The notes: generated from the sequence alone by a model not told the origin. 64,000 bases of DNA from Paenibacillus sp. XY044 (GCF_002257645.1 NZ_NQMO01000001.1:730065-794064); one strand, 5' to 3'. Counted from the stretch's first letter, positions 26,165 to 35,279 are shown. Program-made: numbers and translations.

Positions 26165-26326
26165 TCTGCCTCCAGCTGTCGTTTCTTCATATTATAGCGC
26201 AAGTAGGACCGCCGCCAAAATGCAGAAAGTCGTCAACAAAATCGCAGCGTGTGTTCGAAATCATCATCGTTCGGGGACATCCCGGGACGATCTGTTGAAT
26301 AGGCAACATTGATTTAAAATTTGATT

Positions 26327-26340
26327 ATTGTGTGAACAAT
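26327..26340. promoter_or_regulatory. Possible operator palindrome between TetR and SDR genes
   Basis: ATTGT, GTGA, ACAAT forms a 5-4-5 inverted repeat, extended imperfectly to TTATTGT and ACAATTAATAA. It lies about 95 bases before the dehydrogenase start in the divergent intergenic region (26165-26433). No clear -35/-10 pair was identified. Confidence 0.35.
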
Positions 26341-26433
26341 TAATAAGGGTGTAACCTATATATGTAGCTGATATGAGGGAGCAAAGCCCATACAGCATTT
26401 TATAAACTTTGTTGAAAAGGAAGCGATTCAGTT

Positions 26434-27201
26434 ATGAGTCAATCACACACTAAAACTGCAGTCATTACAGGAGCTGCCGGTGGAATCGGAAAAGAGCTGG
26501 CACGGCGTTTGGCCGAGCGCAAGCTGAATCTCGTCCTGGTCGATTTGAAGGAAGATGCGGTCAAGAGCGTCGTACAGGAGCTTGGCCTTGATGATACCAA
26601 TTCGCTGGCAATCGCTGCCGACGTGTCCAAAGAGCAGGACGTGCAAAACTATGTGAACCGTGCTGTTGAAAAATTCGGCACCATCGATTACTTCGCGAAC
26701 AATGCGGGCATAGAGGGTCCTACCGGGCTGATCGAAGAGCAAAGCGTGGGAGCACTTGATCTGGTGTATAATGTCAACGTCCGTGGGGTGTTCCTGGGAC
26801 TGCACTACGTTATTCCTGTCATGAAAAAGCAGCAGTCCGGCGCAATCTTGAACACGTCTTCGCTTGCGGGCCTGATGGGTGCACCTGGAGTTGCTCCATA
26901 CATTATGTCCAAGCATGCCGTGATCGGTTTGACGCGCGTTGCCGCCAACGAGCTGGCTTCGCTGGGAATCCGGGTCAACGCGGTTCTGCCGGGAACGATC
27001 AATACCCGCATGATGCGGCAGATCGAGGCGAACTCCGGCAATGCAGAAGCTTACAAAACCGCCAATGAATCGGCCACGCCAATGGGCCGATACGGCGAGC
27101 CGGAAGAAGTTGCTGCAGTGATGAACTTCCTTCTGTCCGATGAAGCTTCATTTGTTACAGGTTCTCTGTACACGGTGGATGGCGGTATGGTCGGACAGTA
27201 A
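26434..27201 (+). CDS. Short-chain dehydrogenase/reductase
   Basis: A classical SDR of 255 residues with a Rossmann fold and NAD(P) specificity. The cofactor loop is TGAAGGIGKE, the NNAG motif is intact, and the catalytic set is Ser in NTSSLAGLMG with YIMSK supplying Tyr and Lys. VDLKEDA after strand 2 carries an acidic residue, which favours NAD over NADP. The C-terminus SFVTGSLYTVDGGM is typical. Substrate unknown; such genes are commonly annotated as 3-oxoacyl-ACP or glucose dehydrogenases without proof. Divergent from a TetR gene that may regulate it. Confidence 0.9.
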   Translation: MSQSHTKTAVITGAAGGIGKELARRLAERKLNLVLVDLKEDAVKSVVQELGLDDTNSLAIAADVSKEQDVQNYVNRAVEKFGTIDYFANNAGIEGPTGLIEEQSVGALDLVYNVNVRGVFLGLHYVIPVMKKQQSGAILNTSSLAGLMGAPGVAPYIMSKHAVIGLTRVAANELASLGIRVNAVLPGTINTRMMRQIEANSGNAEAYKTANESATPMGRYGEPEEVAAVMNFLLSDEASFVTGSLYTVDGGMVGQ

Positions 27202-27243
27202 TCATAATGGTCATGAAAGAAGAACAAATGTTCTGATAATTTA

Positions 27244-27272
27244 TTGACAACCGCGCGAATTAACGATATATT
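27244..27272 (+). promoter_or_regulatory. Near-consensus sigma-A promoter
   Basis: TTGACA (27244-27249), a 17-base spacer and TATATT (27267-27272). Transcription would begin near 27279 and meet a strong terminator hairpin only about 70 bases later. Confidence 0.7.
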
Positions 27273-27278
27273 GGGTTC

Positions 27279-27351
27279 AACATAGTTAATGGAAGCGGGA
27301 GAAGCACCCTGCAGGAAAGGCGTAACGCCTTACTTGCGGGGTGCTTTTTTT
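27279..27351 (+). ncRNA. Short transcription unit ending in a long hairpin: possible small RNA or attenuated leader
   Basis: From the promoter above, the RNA would be about 70 bases. AAGCACCC (27302-27309) pairs with GGGTGCTT (27339-27346), and pairing continues with one mismatch and two G-U pairs up to GGCG-TAA-CGCC at the tip, giving a stem of about 20 base pairs followed by seven T. It may also end the dehydrogenase transcript, or attenuate the coiled-coil gene at 27390. No known RNA family recognised. Confidence 0.5.
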
Positions 27352-27389
27352 GTCCATTCATTATGAATTTTGATTGATTTGGAGGAGAG

Positions 27390-28187
27390 ATGGGGATGAC
27401 GTGTTTAAGATCTTTTTGGAAAAACAGCTTGTTGGTGATTTTAGGCTGTACGGTCGCTTTACTGATGCTGGGTCCCGATAAAGCGGATGCCGCATCCGAT
27501 AGCGCCTGGGACGCCGCATTACAGAGTATAGGCGTCCTCCATGACAGCTATAAGGCGCTGGACGAGGCCAATAAGCTGAAGAAGCAGCAGATTCAGACGC
27601 TCCGTAAACAGAATGATGCCCGGTTAAAATCTGTTAATACAAAAGTGCAGCAGATCGACAAGGGCAAGATCGACAAGCTGAAGTCTGAGGCCGATCAGGC
27701 TCAGAAGAAATATCAGCCGCTGCTTAATGAGTATACGGAGCTTGGGAAGAAGGCGTCCGATGCGAGAAAACGCAAGGACCAGAAGGCCGCGCTTCAGTAC
27801 GATCTGAAGCGCAACCAGATCAAGGCCTCGGCCAGTGCGGCACGTGCGGAAATCAAGAGCCGGAAAGATGCGCTCGCTGCCGCCAAGAAGGAAGCCTCGG
27901 TCAAGGCCAAGGCGGTGAAGGATACTTTGGCACAGGTCCAAACGCTAAGGAAGCAGGTGACCGCCGAGAATAAGCGGATCACGGCAGCAAACAGCACCCG
28001 GAGCGCATCGGACAAGCGTTATAAAGCGGCAGTCAAGCTTGGGAACGCGATCACGGCCACCGCCGAGCTGACCGTCATGTACAAGGAGCTTGGTAAAATC
28101 AGCGCCTCCCTCAATCAAATTTACCAGTGGGAGAAACAGATCGATTCCGTCATCCGGACAGCGGAGACGAAACTTCCCAAGTCCTGA
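27390..28187 (+). CDS. Secreted coiled-coil protein, unknown function
   Basis: A 265-residue protein with an N-terminal signal peptide (SLLVILGCTVALLMLG, probable cleavage after ADAA near residue 35). The mature part is almost wholly helical and very rich in Lys, Ala and Gln, with heptads such as LDEANKLKKQQIQTLRKQ and AAKKEASVKAKAVKDTLAQV, so a long coiled coil is expected. No cysteine and no recognised domain. It resembles the helical N-terminal regions of cell-wall hydrolase regulators, but lacks a NlpC/P60 or peptidase domain. GGAGGAG precedes the ATG; a second ATG at 27396 is possible. Confidence 0.75.
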   Translation: MGMTCLRSFWKNSLLVILGCTVALLMLGPDKADAASDSAWDAALQSIGVLHDSYKALDEANKLKKQQIQTLRKQNDARLKSVNTKVQQIDKGKIDKLKSEADQAQKKYQPLLNEYTELGKKASDARKRKDQKAALQYDLKRNQIKASASAARAEIKSRKDALAAAKKEASVKAKAVKDTLAQVQTLRKQVTAENKRITAANSTRSASDKRYKAAVKLGNAITATAELTVMYKELGKISASLNQIYQWEKQIDSVIRTAETKLPKS

Positions 28188-28236
28188 AGGAGAAGAGCGA
28201 TTTTTTATTTGAGAAGCAAGTTTGGGTATAAGGATA

Positions 28237-29352
28237 CTACTCTTTCTGCTCCGTTTGGGGCGCAGCGGCAGGCTGCAATAAGATGACGTGGCGGGTTTTG
28301 CTCATTTTTTCATAGAACAGCTGCGGCTCCTTCTTAAACACGCAGATAACGACGTGAATAAAGAAGGCGGTATTCATGGCGAACACGATCAGTCCTAGGA
28401 TCATGCGCAGGATCGGCGGAACGGTATCCATGGAGCCGGCCAGAAGCCGGTTGGCTCCGAAGAACAACCAGTAGAGGATTCCATACCGGATCACAAGCGA
28501 TTTTAAGGAGACCCGCTCCCCTCCATCGGTCAACCGGATGCGGACAAGCCATTTGCCAGGGGTCAGTCCTCCTGACAGCCAGGGTACCAGCATGAAATAG
28601 AGCCCGGTCGTCACCCAGAATGTGGCCGGGACATGCAGCACATGCAGAATGCCGAGCAGGATCGCCCAGGCAATCCCGTCCGCCATAAAGGCGATTCCCC
28701 GCCGCGTATAGGTAACCCGTTTGGCGGCCAGATCGAGGTTGGCATCCAATTGCTCAATGCGCGGAAGAAGGCCGGACAACCATTCAGCTGCCAAGAATCC
28801 AAGCAAACCGCCAAGGGTGTTGGTCATCAGGTCATCCACATCGAATACCCGGTATGGGTGATCGTATAATCCGAAAATTCCGCTGAGCTGGGTCGTCTCA
28901 AACAGCAGCGACAGCAAAAACGACAGCAGAATGGAAAGTTTCCATCCCGTCCGGAAATAATAACGGAGGATCATGCCGAATGGAATGGTAAGGAACACGT
29001 TGAACACCACTTGCAGAAAGGCGCGTTCTGTAAGCAGCCGCAGGTAAGTCGAGGGCTGCGAAGAAACAACAGCCGTTTCTTTTAAGATGTCGTGAATGAA
29101 ATTCAGCGGTACCAGCTGAAGCGCTCCACCGGCCATTGCCGGATTGTGCCGGGAAGAAGGCAGCGGAAGGATGACCAGAAACAGCGCGTTGAGCAGGTAC
29201 AGAAGGAACAGGTACAGCACAAATGCCCTGATTTTATTAATATAACCGTGCCTGCGGTACTGGACGACCAAGAAAGGAATGGTAAAAAACAGCGCCACAA
29301 AGGGAAATGACAGGAATGCATAGGAGATTGGAAATACATACGAATGAAACAC
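28237..29352 (-). CDS. VanZ-like and RDD-domain fusion membrane protein
   Basis: An integral membrane protein of 371 residues if started at GTG 29352, about a dozen bases after AAGGCGG; the frame is open further upstream but that part looks non-coding. The N-terminal half is VanZ-like: PLNFIHDIL, then NVFLTIPFGMILRYYFR, LLFETTQLSGIFGLYDHPYRVFDVDDLMTNTLGG in sections. From about residue 225 an RDD domain follows (YTRRGIAFMADGIAWAILLG ... GGLTPGKWLVRIRL). This fusion is known in Firmicutes; VanZ relatives affect resistance to teicoplanin and other glycopeptides, but the role of the fusion is not established. Convergent with the coiled-coil gene. Confidence 0.85.
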   Translation of the reverse strand: MFHSYVFPISYAFLSFPFVALFFTIPFLVVQYRRHGYINKIRAFVLYLFLLYLLNALFLVILPLPSSRHNPAMAGGALQLVPLNFIHDILKETAVVSSQPSTYLRLLTERAFLQVVFNVFLTIPFGMILRYYFRTGWKLSILLSFLLSLLFETTQLSGIFGLYDHPYRVFDVDDLMTNTLGGLLGFLAAEWLSGLLPRIEQLDANLDLAAKRVTYTRRGIAFMADGIAWAILLGILHVLHVPATFWVTTGLYFMLVPWLSGGLTPGKWLVRIRLTDGGERVSLKSLVIRYGILYWLFFGANRLLAGSMDTVPPILRMILGLIVFAMNTAFFIHVVICVFKKEPQLFYEKMSKTRHVILLQPAAAPQTEQKE

Positions 29353-29589
29353 GACTATACTGCACCGCCTTAATTTCTTTTGTTTTCGTTCTGCCTCGCC
29401 ATCGGCTGAATGTACATCATAGCACAAGTATGATTCTTTTCCGGTTAAATTTTGTTTAAAATTCATAAAGAAAACGTGAAGCGGATGAACCATTTCGGTT
29501 AAATTTCTATCAGGTTTCATAAGCAAAATGTTATACTTGAATTTATGGTTTCTGATCTATTACAACAAGATTCAGCAGGAGGAAATTTG

Positions 29590-30945
29590 ATGGCACAACC
29601 AGATGGGGTTTCATTGCAGAAAAAATTAAAGCCAAGACATATCAGCTTGATGGCCATGGGCGGGGTTATTGGCACCGGCATTTTCAAAGGAAGTGCCGAA
29701 ACGATTGGTCTGGCCGGACCAGGTGTCATTATCTCCTACGTTTTCGCCGGGCTGCTGCTGCTCGTCGTCATGGGGGCAATGGCGGAAATGGCCACGGTAT
29801 ACCCGGGCAAAAATATGAAGGATTTCGTCCGTGAAGCTTTTGGCGAGAGGGTATCCTTTATTATGGGATGGATGTACTGCTTCTTGTGGCTGTCCGTATG
29901 CGTTATTGAAATTATAGCGGCCGGCAGCTTTTTGCAGTATTGGTTCCCCGAGGTGCCGTTATGGGTGCTTAGTCTTGCCAGTGCAGCTTTCATTATACTG
30001 ATTAATCTCATGAGCGTGGGAAGCTTCGGCGAGTTCGAATTTTGGCTTGCGGGGATCAAGATCGCCATGATTATCGTATTTATTTTTTTGGGGATCTGTC
30101 TGATTTTCGGCATCATACCGAGCAATAACACGCCGTATCTGCATAACTACTCGGCGGCCGGAGGATTTCTGCCTAATGGATGGACGTCCATCTTTTCCGC
30201 TTTGCTCGTAGTAATGTTTTCCTATGGGGGCTCGGAACTGATCGGGCTGACATTAACGGAAACGGAGGACAGCGAAAAGGTACTGCCCAAAGTGGTACGC
30301 AATTTTATTTTGCGGATTATATTATTTTTCACGCTGCCGATCCTCGTGATTTGCGGGCTGATTCCCTGGAACCAGCTCGGCCCCGAGTCCAGTCCGTTTG
30401 TCCAGGTGCTGACTTCGACCGGTATGTCCGGAGCGGCAGATCTGATGAATTTTATTCTGGTTACGGCGGTGCTGTCCGCAGCCAATTCTGGAATTTACGG
30501 GGCATCGCGCATGCTCCACTCCATGGCCGCAGCCGGTGAGGCCTCTCCGGCTCTGGCCCGCACGAACCGGAGAGGTATCCCGGTAAATACGCTAATACTG
30601 TGCGCAGTGATCTTGATATTGGGATCCATGCTCGGCATGTTTGCGCAGGATCAGTTGTTCCGCGTGTTAATGGCCGTTCCGGGATTTTGCGTGCTGCTGG
30701 TGTGGATTTGCATCTCCCTGGCTCAAATCAAGCTGCGGAAGGCGTATCCGGTGAAGCCGTCCTTTAAAGTATGGGGGTACCCGTATGTTACATCCGCTGT
30801 CGTCATCTGTTTGGCGGTGATCGCGGCCATGTTTTTATTCGATGTGCAGAACCGGCTCAGCATCGGCGTATGCATAACCGTACTCATCGTGCTGATCATT
30901 TGGTCCATGCTCCGGTTTTCCAGAAATCCAGGAAGCAGTAAGTAA
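29590..30945 (+). CDS. APC-family amino acid permease (AAT subfamily)
   Basis: A twelve-helix amino acid:proton symporter of 451 residues. The family signature near the N-terminus reads LKPRHISLMAMGGVIGTGIF, and helix 3 and 6 regions (KNMKDFVREAFG, FSYGGSELIGLTLTETED) match the GabP/RocE/AnsP branch. The start at 29590 is set by AGGAGG eight bases upstream. Substrate unclear; gamma-aminobutyrate, basic amino acids or asparagine are the usual options. Divergent from the VanZ-RDD gene; no obvious regulator beside it. Confidence 0.9.
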   Translation: MAQPDGVSLQKKLKPRHISLMAMGGVIGTGIFKGSAETIGLAGPGVIISYVFAGLLLLVVMGAMAEMATVYPGKNMKDFVREAFGERVSFIMGWMYCFLWLSVCVIEIIAAGSFLQYWFPEVPLWVLSLASAAFIILINLMSVGSFGEFEFWLAGIKIAMIIVFIFLGICLIFGIIPSNNTPYLHNYSAAGGFLPNGWTSIFSALLVVMFSYGGSELIGLTLTETEDSEKVLPKVVRNFILRIILFFTLPILVICGLIPWNQLGPESSPFVQVLTSTGMSGAADLMNFILVTAVLSAANSGIYGASRMLHSMAAAGEASPALARTNRRGIPVNTLILCAVILILGSMLGMFAQDQLFRVLMAVPGFCVLLVWICISLAQIKLRKAYPVKPSFKVWGYPYVTSAVVICLAVIAAMFLFDVQNRLSIGVCITVLIVLIIWSMLRFSRNPGSSK

Positions 30946-31091
30946 GCGGGAAATACCCGCCTGAAGCACTTTGGGTACAGTTTTTTCGATCTCGTATGGC
31001 CATTCTGATCTGATTTTTTTATCAACCATAATTAAATTTAATGAAACCTGCAGCCGCCTGCGTTCGTCTAAGAGGGTAACGGAGGTGCAGC

Positions 31092-32072
31092 ATGAAGAAT
31101 ACGATTAAAATCAGTTCGATTCTGCTGGCGCTGTCTTTAGCCGTCGCAATCACTGCATGCGGCGACAAACAGGAACCTGCGCCGAGTACACCAGACCAGA
31201 AGGATGAGCAGAATAATCCGTCAGGCCAGCCGGGGACCGCTGAACAAGTACCTTCCGTGAAGGAAGGAACCGGTACGTATACCGGTCAGGCGGATCCGCA
31301 TACCGTGGAGATTGTGGTTGACGGCAAGCCTACCGCTTTTCAGCTGGGTGAGGGGCTGGATCAAGCGGTGGCGGATTTACAGGAACAGGATCATGTACAA
31401 TTCAAATACGAGGAAAAGGCCATTGAAGGCGAGGATACGCTGAAGCAGCTGGTTCTGATCGAAATTAAAAAATCGGATAGCGGGCAGGAAGAAGACCAGG
31501 GCGGCAAAGGTGACACATCCGGCAAGGATTCATCTTCTCCCAACGCTTCGGGCGGCAGTCCATCTGAATCAGGTGATTCTAAATCATCCGGAAGCAGCGG
31601 CAGCATAAGTAAGCGCCCATCCGAGGGAAAGCTCGAGGTCACCTTGGAAGGCAACAACGAAGTGCGTCCTGCCAAGCTCGTACAGGCAGACGGTTACTCG
31701 CTGTATATTCCCGAACAGTTTTCTTTCGATGCAAGCAAGCATTTGCTGTATATGAACATTGACCATGAATACTCTGTCCGTATTGAAAAGCTGCCTGCAG
31801 ACTTCAATTTGGACCAGCTGGAACTGCAAGGGAAGGAAGAGCTTAAGCCGTATGGCGAAATCAAGAAGCTTGGGGCCACAGACCTTACCGGTCCGATGAA
31901 GGACGCGCTTATTTTTTTGACGGCCTTCGATTCTTCGGGAACTCATGAATATATCGTGAAGGAGCTTGACGGCAGCGGATTTGTTTTTCATGTCACACAG
32001 CCGCAGAGGGAAGCTTCCGAAGGTTTTGGACCACTGGCGTTTGCGGCGCTGAATTCGATCGAAAACGAATAG
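31092..32072 (+). CDS. Lipoprotein, two-domain, unknown function
   Basis: A 326-residue lipoprotein: signal peptide with lipobox ITAC (C23) followed by a Pro/Gln/Asn-rich linker. Domain 1 (about 60-128) is a small beta domain, GTYTGQADPHTVEIVVDGKP. A Ser/Gly/Asp-rich spacer (about 130-175) then leads to domain 2 (to the end), a mixed alpha/beta fold seen as LVQADGYSLYIPEQFSFDASK. The layout resembles other Paenibacillus surface lipoproteins, but I recognise no enzyme motif. An ACGGAGGTGCAGC ribosome site precedes the ATG. Confidence 0.8.
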   Translation: MKNTIKISSILLALSLAVAITACGDKQEPAPSTPDQKDEQNNPSGQPGTAEQVPSVKEGTGTYTGQADPHTVEIVVDGKPTAFQLGEGLDQAVADLQEQDHVQFKYEEKAIEGEDTLKQLVLIEIKKSDSGQEEDQGGKGDTSGKDSSSPNASGGSPSESGDSKSSGSSGSISKRPSEGKLEVTLEGNNEVRPAKLVQADGYSLYIPEQFSFDASKHLLYMNIDHEYSVRIEKLPADFNLDQLELQGKEELKPYGEIKKLGATDLTGPMKDALIFLTAFDSSGTHEYIVKELDGSGFVFHVTQPQREASEGFGPLAFAALNSIENE

Positions 32073-32123
32073 CTTTAAGCTGAAATTTCCGTTGTTTGCT
32101 CGGGAATTTGCAGGGATAAGAAG

Positions 32124-32150
32124 AAAAAACCGCCATTTGGCGGTTTTTTT
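32124..32150. terminator. Bidirectional terminator
   Basis: AAAAAACCGCC, ATTT loop, GGCGGTTTTTT. It serves the lipoprotein gene and the convergent DUF2306 gene. Confidence 0.88.
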
Positions 32151-32161
32151 GCGCTTATGGT

Positions 32162-32821
32162 TTATTGTTTTAAGGCTGACTGCCGGGAACCGGCCGGCCT
32201 AGGCCAGGCCGTACGAATAATAAGTTCTGCAATGAGCAGCAGAAGTGGAATCGTGACAAACACGCTGATTCGGTAGCTGATTGGGTAAGGGCTTCCTGAA
32301 AGCGTGCGGATCGTCCATGTAAGGACATGGACAACCAGGTTCGTAAAGCAGTACGCATAGCTCCGGACCATCCACTTCCGGTGGCTGGCCATTCGCTTTT
32401 TGCGGATCTGAATCACGGCGATCACCGTGAATGCCGGCCATAGCATCGTTAACAGGTTAAAGGCGATGCTGACCGATCGTCCTCCCGTGGCGACCGGTGC
32501 CATATAACCTGAGGTGAGGCCAACCAGCATGACGCAGATGACATATAAGTATCCGTTGAGCCGATGAAACTTTAGGTGTTTTATCCGAATCCGGTTCGCG
32601 AAGTTGACTGCTCCGCAGATCATGGCCAGGCAAGCCAATCCGGCGTGGACCCTCATGACCATCAGCCAAAGCTTATGGTTTAGGGGATGGTTCAGATCGG
32701 TTTTAAAGCCGAGGAAGGCCGAAGCCTGGGGATCCTGGATGATCTGCACATAGGCGACGTATAAAATAAAGGCGGTCACGACCAGCAGCATCAGGGCATA
32801 GTAGTGCTTGCTTTTTGACAT
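32162..32821 (-). CDS. DUF2306 membrane protein
   Basis: A 219-residue protein with about seven hydrophobic segments. Conserved-looking polar positions lie in RVHAGLACLAMICGAVNF, FHRLNGYLYV and RMASHRKWMVRSYAYCF, the His/Arg pattern of DUF2306 (PF10067); the histidines resemble heme-ligand positions of b561-type proteins, which is only an analogy. Function unknown. The stop lies just past the shared terminator, and the gene is divergent from a TetR regulator. Confidence 0.8.
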   Translation of the reverse strand: MSKSKHYYALMLLVVTAFILYVAYVQIIQDPQASAFLGFKTDLNHPLNHKLWLMVMRVHAGLACLAMICGAVNFANRIRIKHLKFHRLNGYLYVICVMLVGLTSGYMAPVATGGRSVSIAFNLLTMLWPAFTVIAVIQIRKKRMASHRKWMVRSYAYCFTNLVVHVLTWTIRTLSGSPYPISYRISVFVTIPLLLLIAELIIRTAWPRPAGSRQSALKQ

Positions 32822-32976
32822 GGCAACATACTCCGTTTGGCGTTAATGTTCGAATCACGGCAGTACCGCGATGGTCGAACTGCGTTCGGAAATTTATGCT
32901 ATAGGAAAACGCCTTTGGTTGCAACGCATGTTAGGTGTCGTTTTTGTGACGGAACGGTTTTTTTGAAAAAATACTA

Positions 32977-33007
32977 TTTGACAGAACAGTACAAAATTAA
33001 GTATTCT
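32977..33007 (+). promoter_or_regulatory. TetR-gene promoter with embedded operator
   Basis: TTGACA (32978-32983) and TATTCT (33002-33007) are 18 bases apart. The -35 and spacer hold CAGTACAAAATT, whose complement AATTTTGTACTG occurs again at 33728 and 33883 before the MFS gene. Confidence 0.65.
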
Positions 33008-33048
33008 AAGAATCAATCAATTATACCTATGGAAAGGGATGCCTAATC

Positions 33049-33636
33049 ATGAGCAAAAGCGGAAGACCCCGTGAGTTCAAAGACACGGCCGTCATCGATG
33101 CCGCTGTGGAGGTATTTTGGTCACAGGGATACGAGGCCTGCTCGACAGACGATTTATGCAAGGAAACCGGACTCGGCAGAGGCAGCCTGTACAATGCCTT
33201 TGGGAGCAAGCATGAGCTGTACGAGCAGGCACTGATCCGGTACCATCAACTGGGGATTGAAGCTCAATTGGACATCCTGAACAACGACGCCCCGGTGAAG
33301 GAACGGCTGGAGGCGCTGCTCGAATGGGAAATCCGTGAAGACTCGGCAGCCAAGGATCGGGGATGCTTGCTCATTAACGCCTCCGCAGAACGGGGGAAGT
33401 CTGACCCGGCTGTGGAGCGGATCTTCAAACAGCATGTGGCGCTCCTGGAGCAGGCAATCGAGGACACAATTCGTGAGGGTCAGGCCTCCGGCGTAATTTC
33501 CCGGGATCGGGAAACCTCAGAGCTCGCGGCCTTGTTCCTCAGCTGTTATTATGGCCTGCGCGTCATTTATCCGGGGACTATGAACCGTACACTGGCCCGG
33601 CGGATTATTGACAGCACGCTGGCTGCGATGTTTTAG
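33049..33636 (+). CDS. TetR/AcrR-family regulator
   Basis: A 195-residue repressor with a standard N-terminal HTH: GRPREFKDTAVIDAAVEVFWSQGYEACSTDDLCKETGLGRGSLYNAFGSK in sections, the recognition helix being GRGSLYNAFG. The C-terminal half has a CLLINASAE segment typical of the NemR/AcuR-like group, in which a cysteine can sense electrophiles (Cys in DRGCLL). AAAGGGATGCCTAATC precedes the ATG. It shares an operator-like motif with the downstream MFS exporter gene, which it probably represses. Confidence 0.9.
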   Translation: MSKSGRPREFKDTAVIDAAVEVFWSQGYEACSTDDLCKETGLGRGSLYNAFGSKHELYEQALIRYHQLGIEAQLDILNNDAPVKERLEALLEWEIREDSAAKDRGCLLINASAERGKSDPAVERIFKQHVALLEQAIEDTIREGQASGVISRDRETSELAALFLSCYYGLRVIYPGTMNRTLARRIIDSTLAAMF

Positions 33637-33727
33637 CGGGAGTGTGAGGTTAACGGTGCTCGTTTCTGAGCTGCGGCGATTTACGATGGACGATGTCTAC
33701 GTGATGAACGCCGCTGTTATTTTGAAT

Positions 33728-33751
33728 AATTTTGTACTGATTGTCACAAAA
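33728..33751 (+). promoter_or_regulatory. Operator-like repeat, copy 2
   Basis: Begins AATTTTGTACTG and ends GTCACAAAA; outer TTTTGT and ACAAAA form an inverted repeat. It differs at only two of 24 positions from the copy at 33883-33906. Confidence 0.6.
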
Positions 33752-33882
33752 GTAAAGACATAAAATCTAAAATCTGCTGTAAATTTATAACCGATAGAAA
33801 AATGAAGATGAGAAGTTAGCAGGAGTGGGAGCAAACCGGAGATACCTTGAAGAGAAGATATCTTAAGAAGATACCTGCGACT

Positions 33883-33906
33883 AATTTTGTACTGAATGTT
33901 ACAAAA
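33883..33906 (+). promoter_or_regulatory. Operator-like repeat, copy 3
   Basis: Begins AATTTTGTACTG and ends GTTACAAAA, 26 bases before the MFS start codon at 33932. Together with copies at 32977 (opposite strand) and 33728 it points to one regulator. No other feature is seen in the 33637-33931 gap. Confidence 0.6.
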
Positions 33907-33931
33907 ATATAAAATAAAGGAGCTGTTTGCA

Positions 33932-35116
33932 ATGCCGCTAGCGATTTATATATTGGGACTGATGATTTTCTCTATGACGACTTCCGAATTTATGGTGGCG
34001 GGGATTATGCCTTCGTTATCAGAGGAGTTTGGCGTATCTGTCGCTGCCATTGGATATCTGATATCCGCTTATGCTGCGGGGATGATTATTGGTGGACCTC
34101 TGCTGACGGTCGGGCTGCTGAAAGTTCCACGGAAAAAGGCTTTTCTGATGCTGTCCGCCGTGTTTCTGATCGGGCAGACGTTGGGGGCGATGGCACCGAA
34201 CTATGAGCTCATGATGGCGGCCCGAATCATTACCGGGGTTGCCTCGTCGGCCTGCTTCGGCGTCTCCATCGCGATTGCACTTACTTTGGTCCGTCCGGAA
34301 GCAAGCGGCCGTGCGGCCTCGATTGTCCTTGGCGGATTGATGGTCGCGACCGCAGTCGGACTGCCCGCTGCCATGCTGTTCGACCAGTATTTCGGCTGGC
34401 GGGCAAGCTTCTGGGCCGTCGTTGTCCTCGTGCTGGTCTCGGGAACGATGGGTCTCCTGCTGATCCCGAAATCACCCAAGGAAGAGTCTGAATCGATCAG
34501 CCTCCGCGGCGAACTCGCGGCATTCAACAATCGGCATTTGTGGGCGGCCTTCGCTACCAGCATGCTGATTATTGGGGCGACGTTTGCGGCATTCAGTTAC
34601 TTTTCACCGATATTAACCGATGTAGCGGGCTTCAGCCTATCCATGGTACCTCTTCTGCTCGGGGTTTATGGAGTAGCGACGGTCATCGGCAATACCATCA
34701 CCGGAAGGCTGGCCGACCGGTACATGATGCCGATTCTGACCATCGGCTTGGCCGTGCTTGCTGGCGCGCTGCTCATGTTCGGCATTTTTGCCTCCCATCA
34801 GATCGTCGCGGTCATCGCCATCATCGTGATCGGCCTGGTCGGGGTCTCCCTTAATCCTGCCATGGTAACCCGTGTGTCCAGGGCATCAAACAGCGGCTCG
34901 CTTGTAAGTACGTTCCACGTCTCGATCGTCAATTTCGGCATTGTCGTCGGTTCCACTATTGGAGGGCTGACGATCGATCATGGCTACGGTTTGGAATCAC
35001 CGTTGTGGGTTGGCGCGATGCTGGCCGTGCTTGGCCTCCTGTCGCTGATTCCCTATTGGAGAAAGTCACCGGCTCCGGCTGATCCCGTGGCAGTTCCTGG
35101 AAAAACCTGTGCGTAA
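33932..35116 (+). CDS. MFS efflux transporter, DHA1 family
   Basis: A twelve-helix exporter of 394 residues starting MPLAIYILGLMIFSMTTSEFMVAGIMP, the AraJ/PbuE/CmlA-like pattern. The motif-C-like helix 5 reads GGLMVATAVGLPAAMLFDQYFGW. The ATG at 33932 follows AAGGAG by eight bases; the open frame further upstream overlaps an operator repeat and is rejected. Likely induced when the upstream TetR protein binds its ligand. The substrate is unknown. Confidence 0.87.
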   Translation: MPLAIYILGLMIFSMTTSEFMVAGIMPSLSEEFGVSVAAIGYLISAYAAGMIIGGPLLTVGLLKVPRKKAFLMLSAVFLIGQTLGAMAPNYELMMAARIITGVASSACFGVSIAIALTLVRPEASGRAASIVLGGLMVATAVGLPAAMLFDQYFGWRASFWAVVVLVLVSGTMGLLLIPKSPKEESESISLRGELAAFNNRHLWAAFATSMLIIGATFAAFSYFSPILTDVAGFSLSMVPLLLGVYGVATVIGNTITGRLADRYMMPILTIGLAVLAGALLMFGIFASHQIVAVIAIIVIGLVGVSLNPAMVTRVSRASNSGSLVSTFHVSIVNFGIVVGSTIGGLTIDHGYGLESPLWVGAMLAVLGLLSLIPYWRKSPAPADPVAVPGKTCA

Positions 35117-35279
35117 GCGGAGATGACGGGTCCGGATTCATGCCTAAGCCTGTAGGTTTTGCTTCGATCGGTCCCTGCAGCTTCAGTCATTTCCATTTAT
35201 GCCATGAACGGCTACAATAGGGGGAGAGCGAGCACCCGTGATCGTATCTAATTCATATCCAAAGGAGAACCCGTAACTC

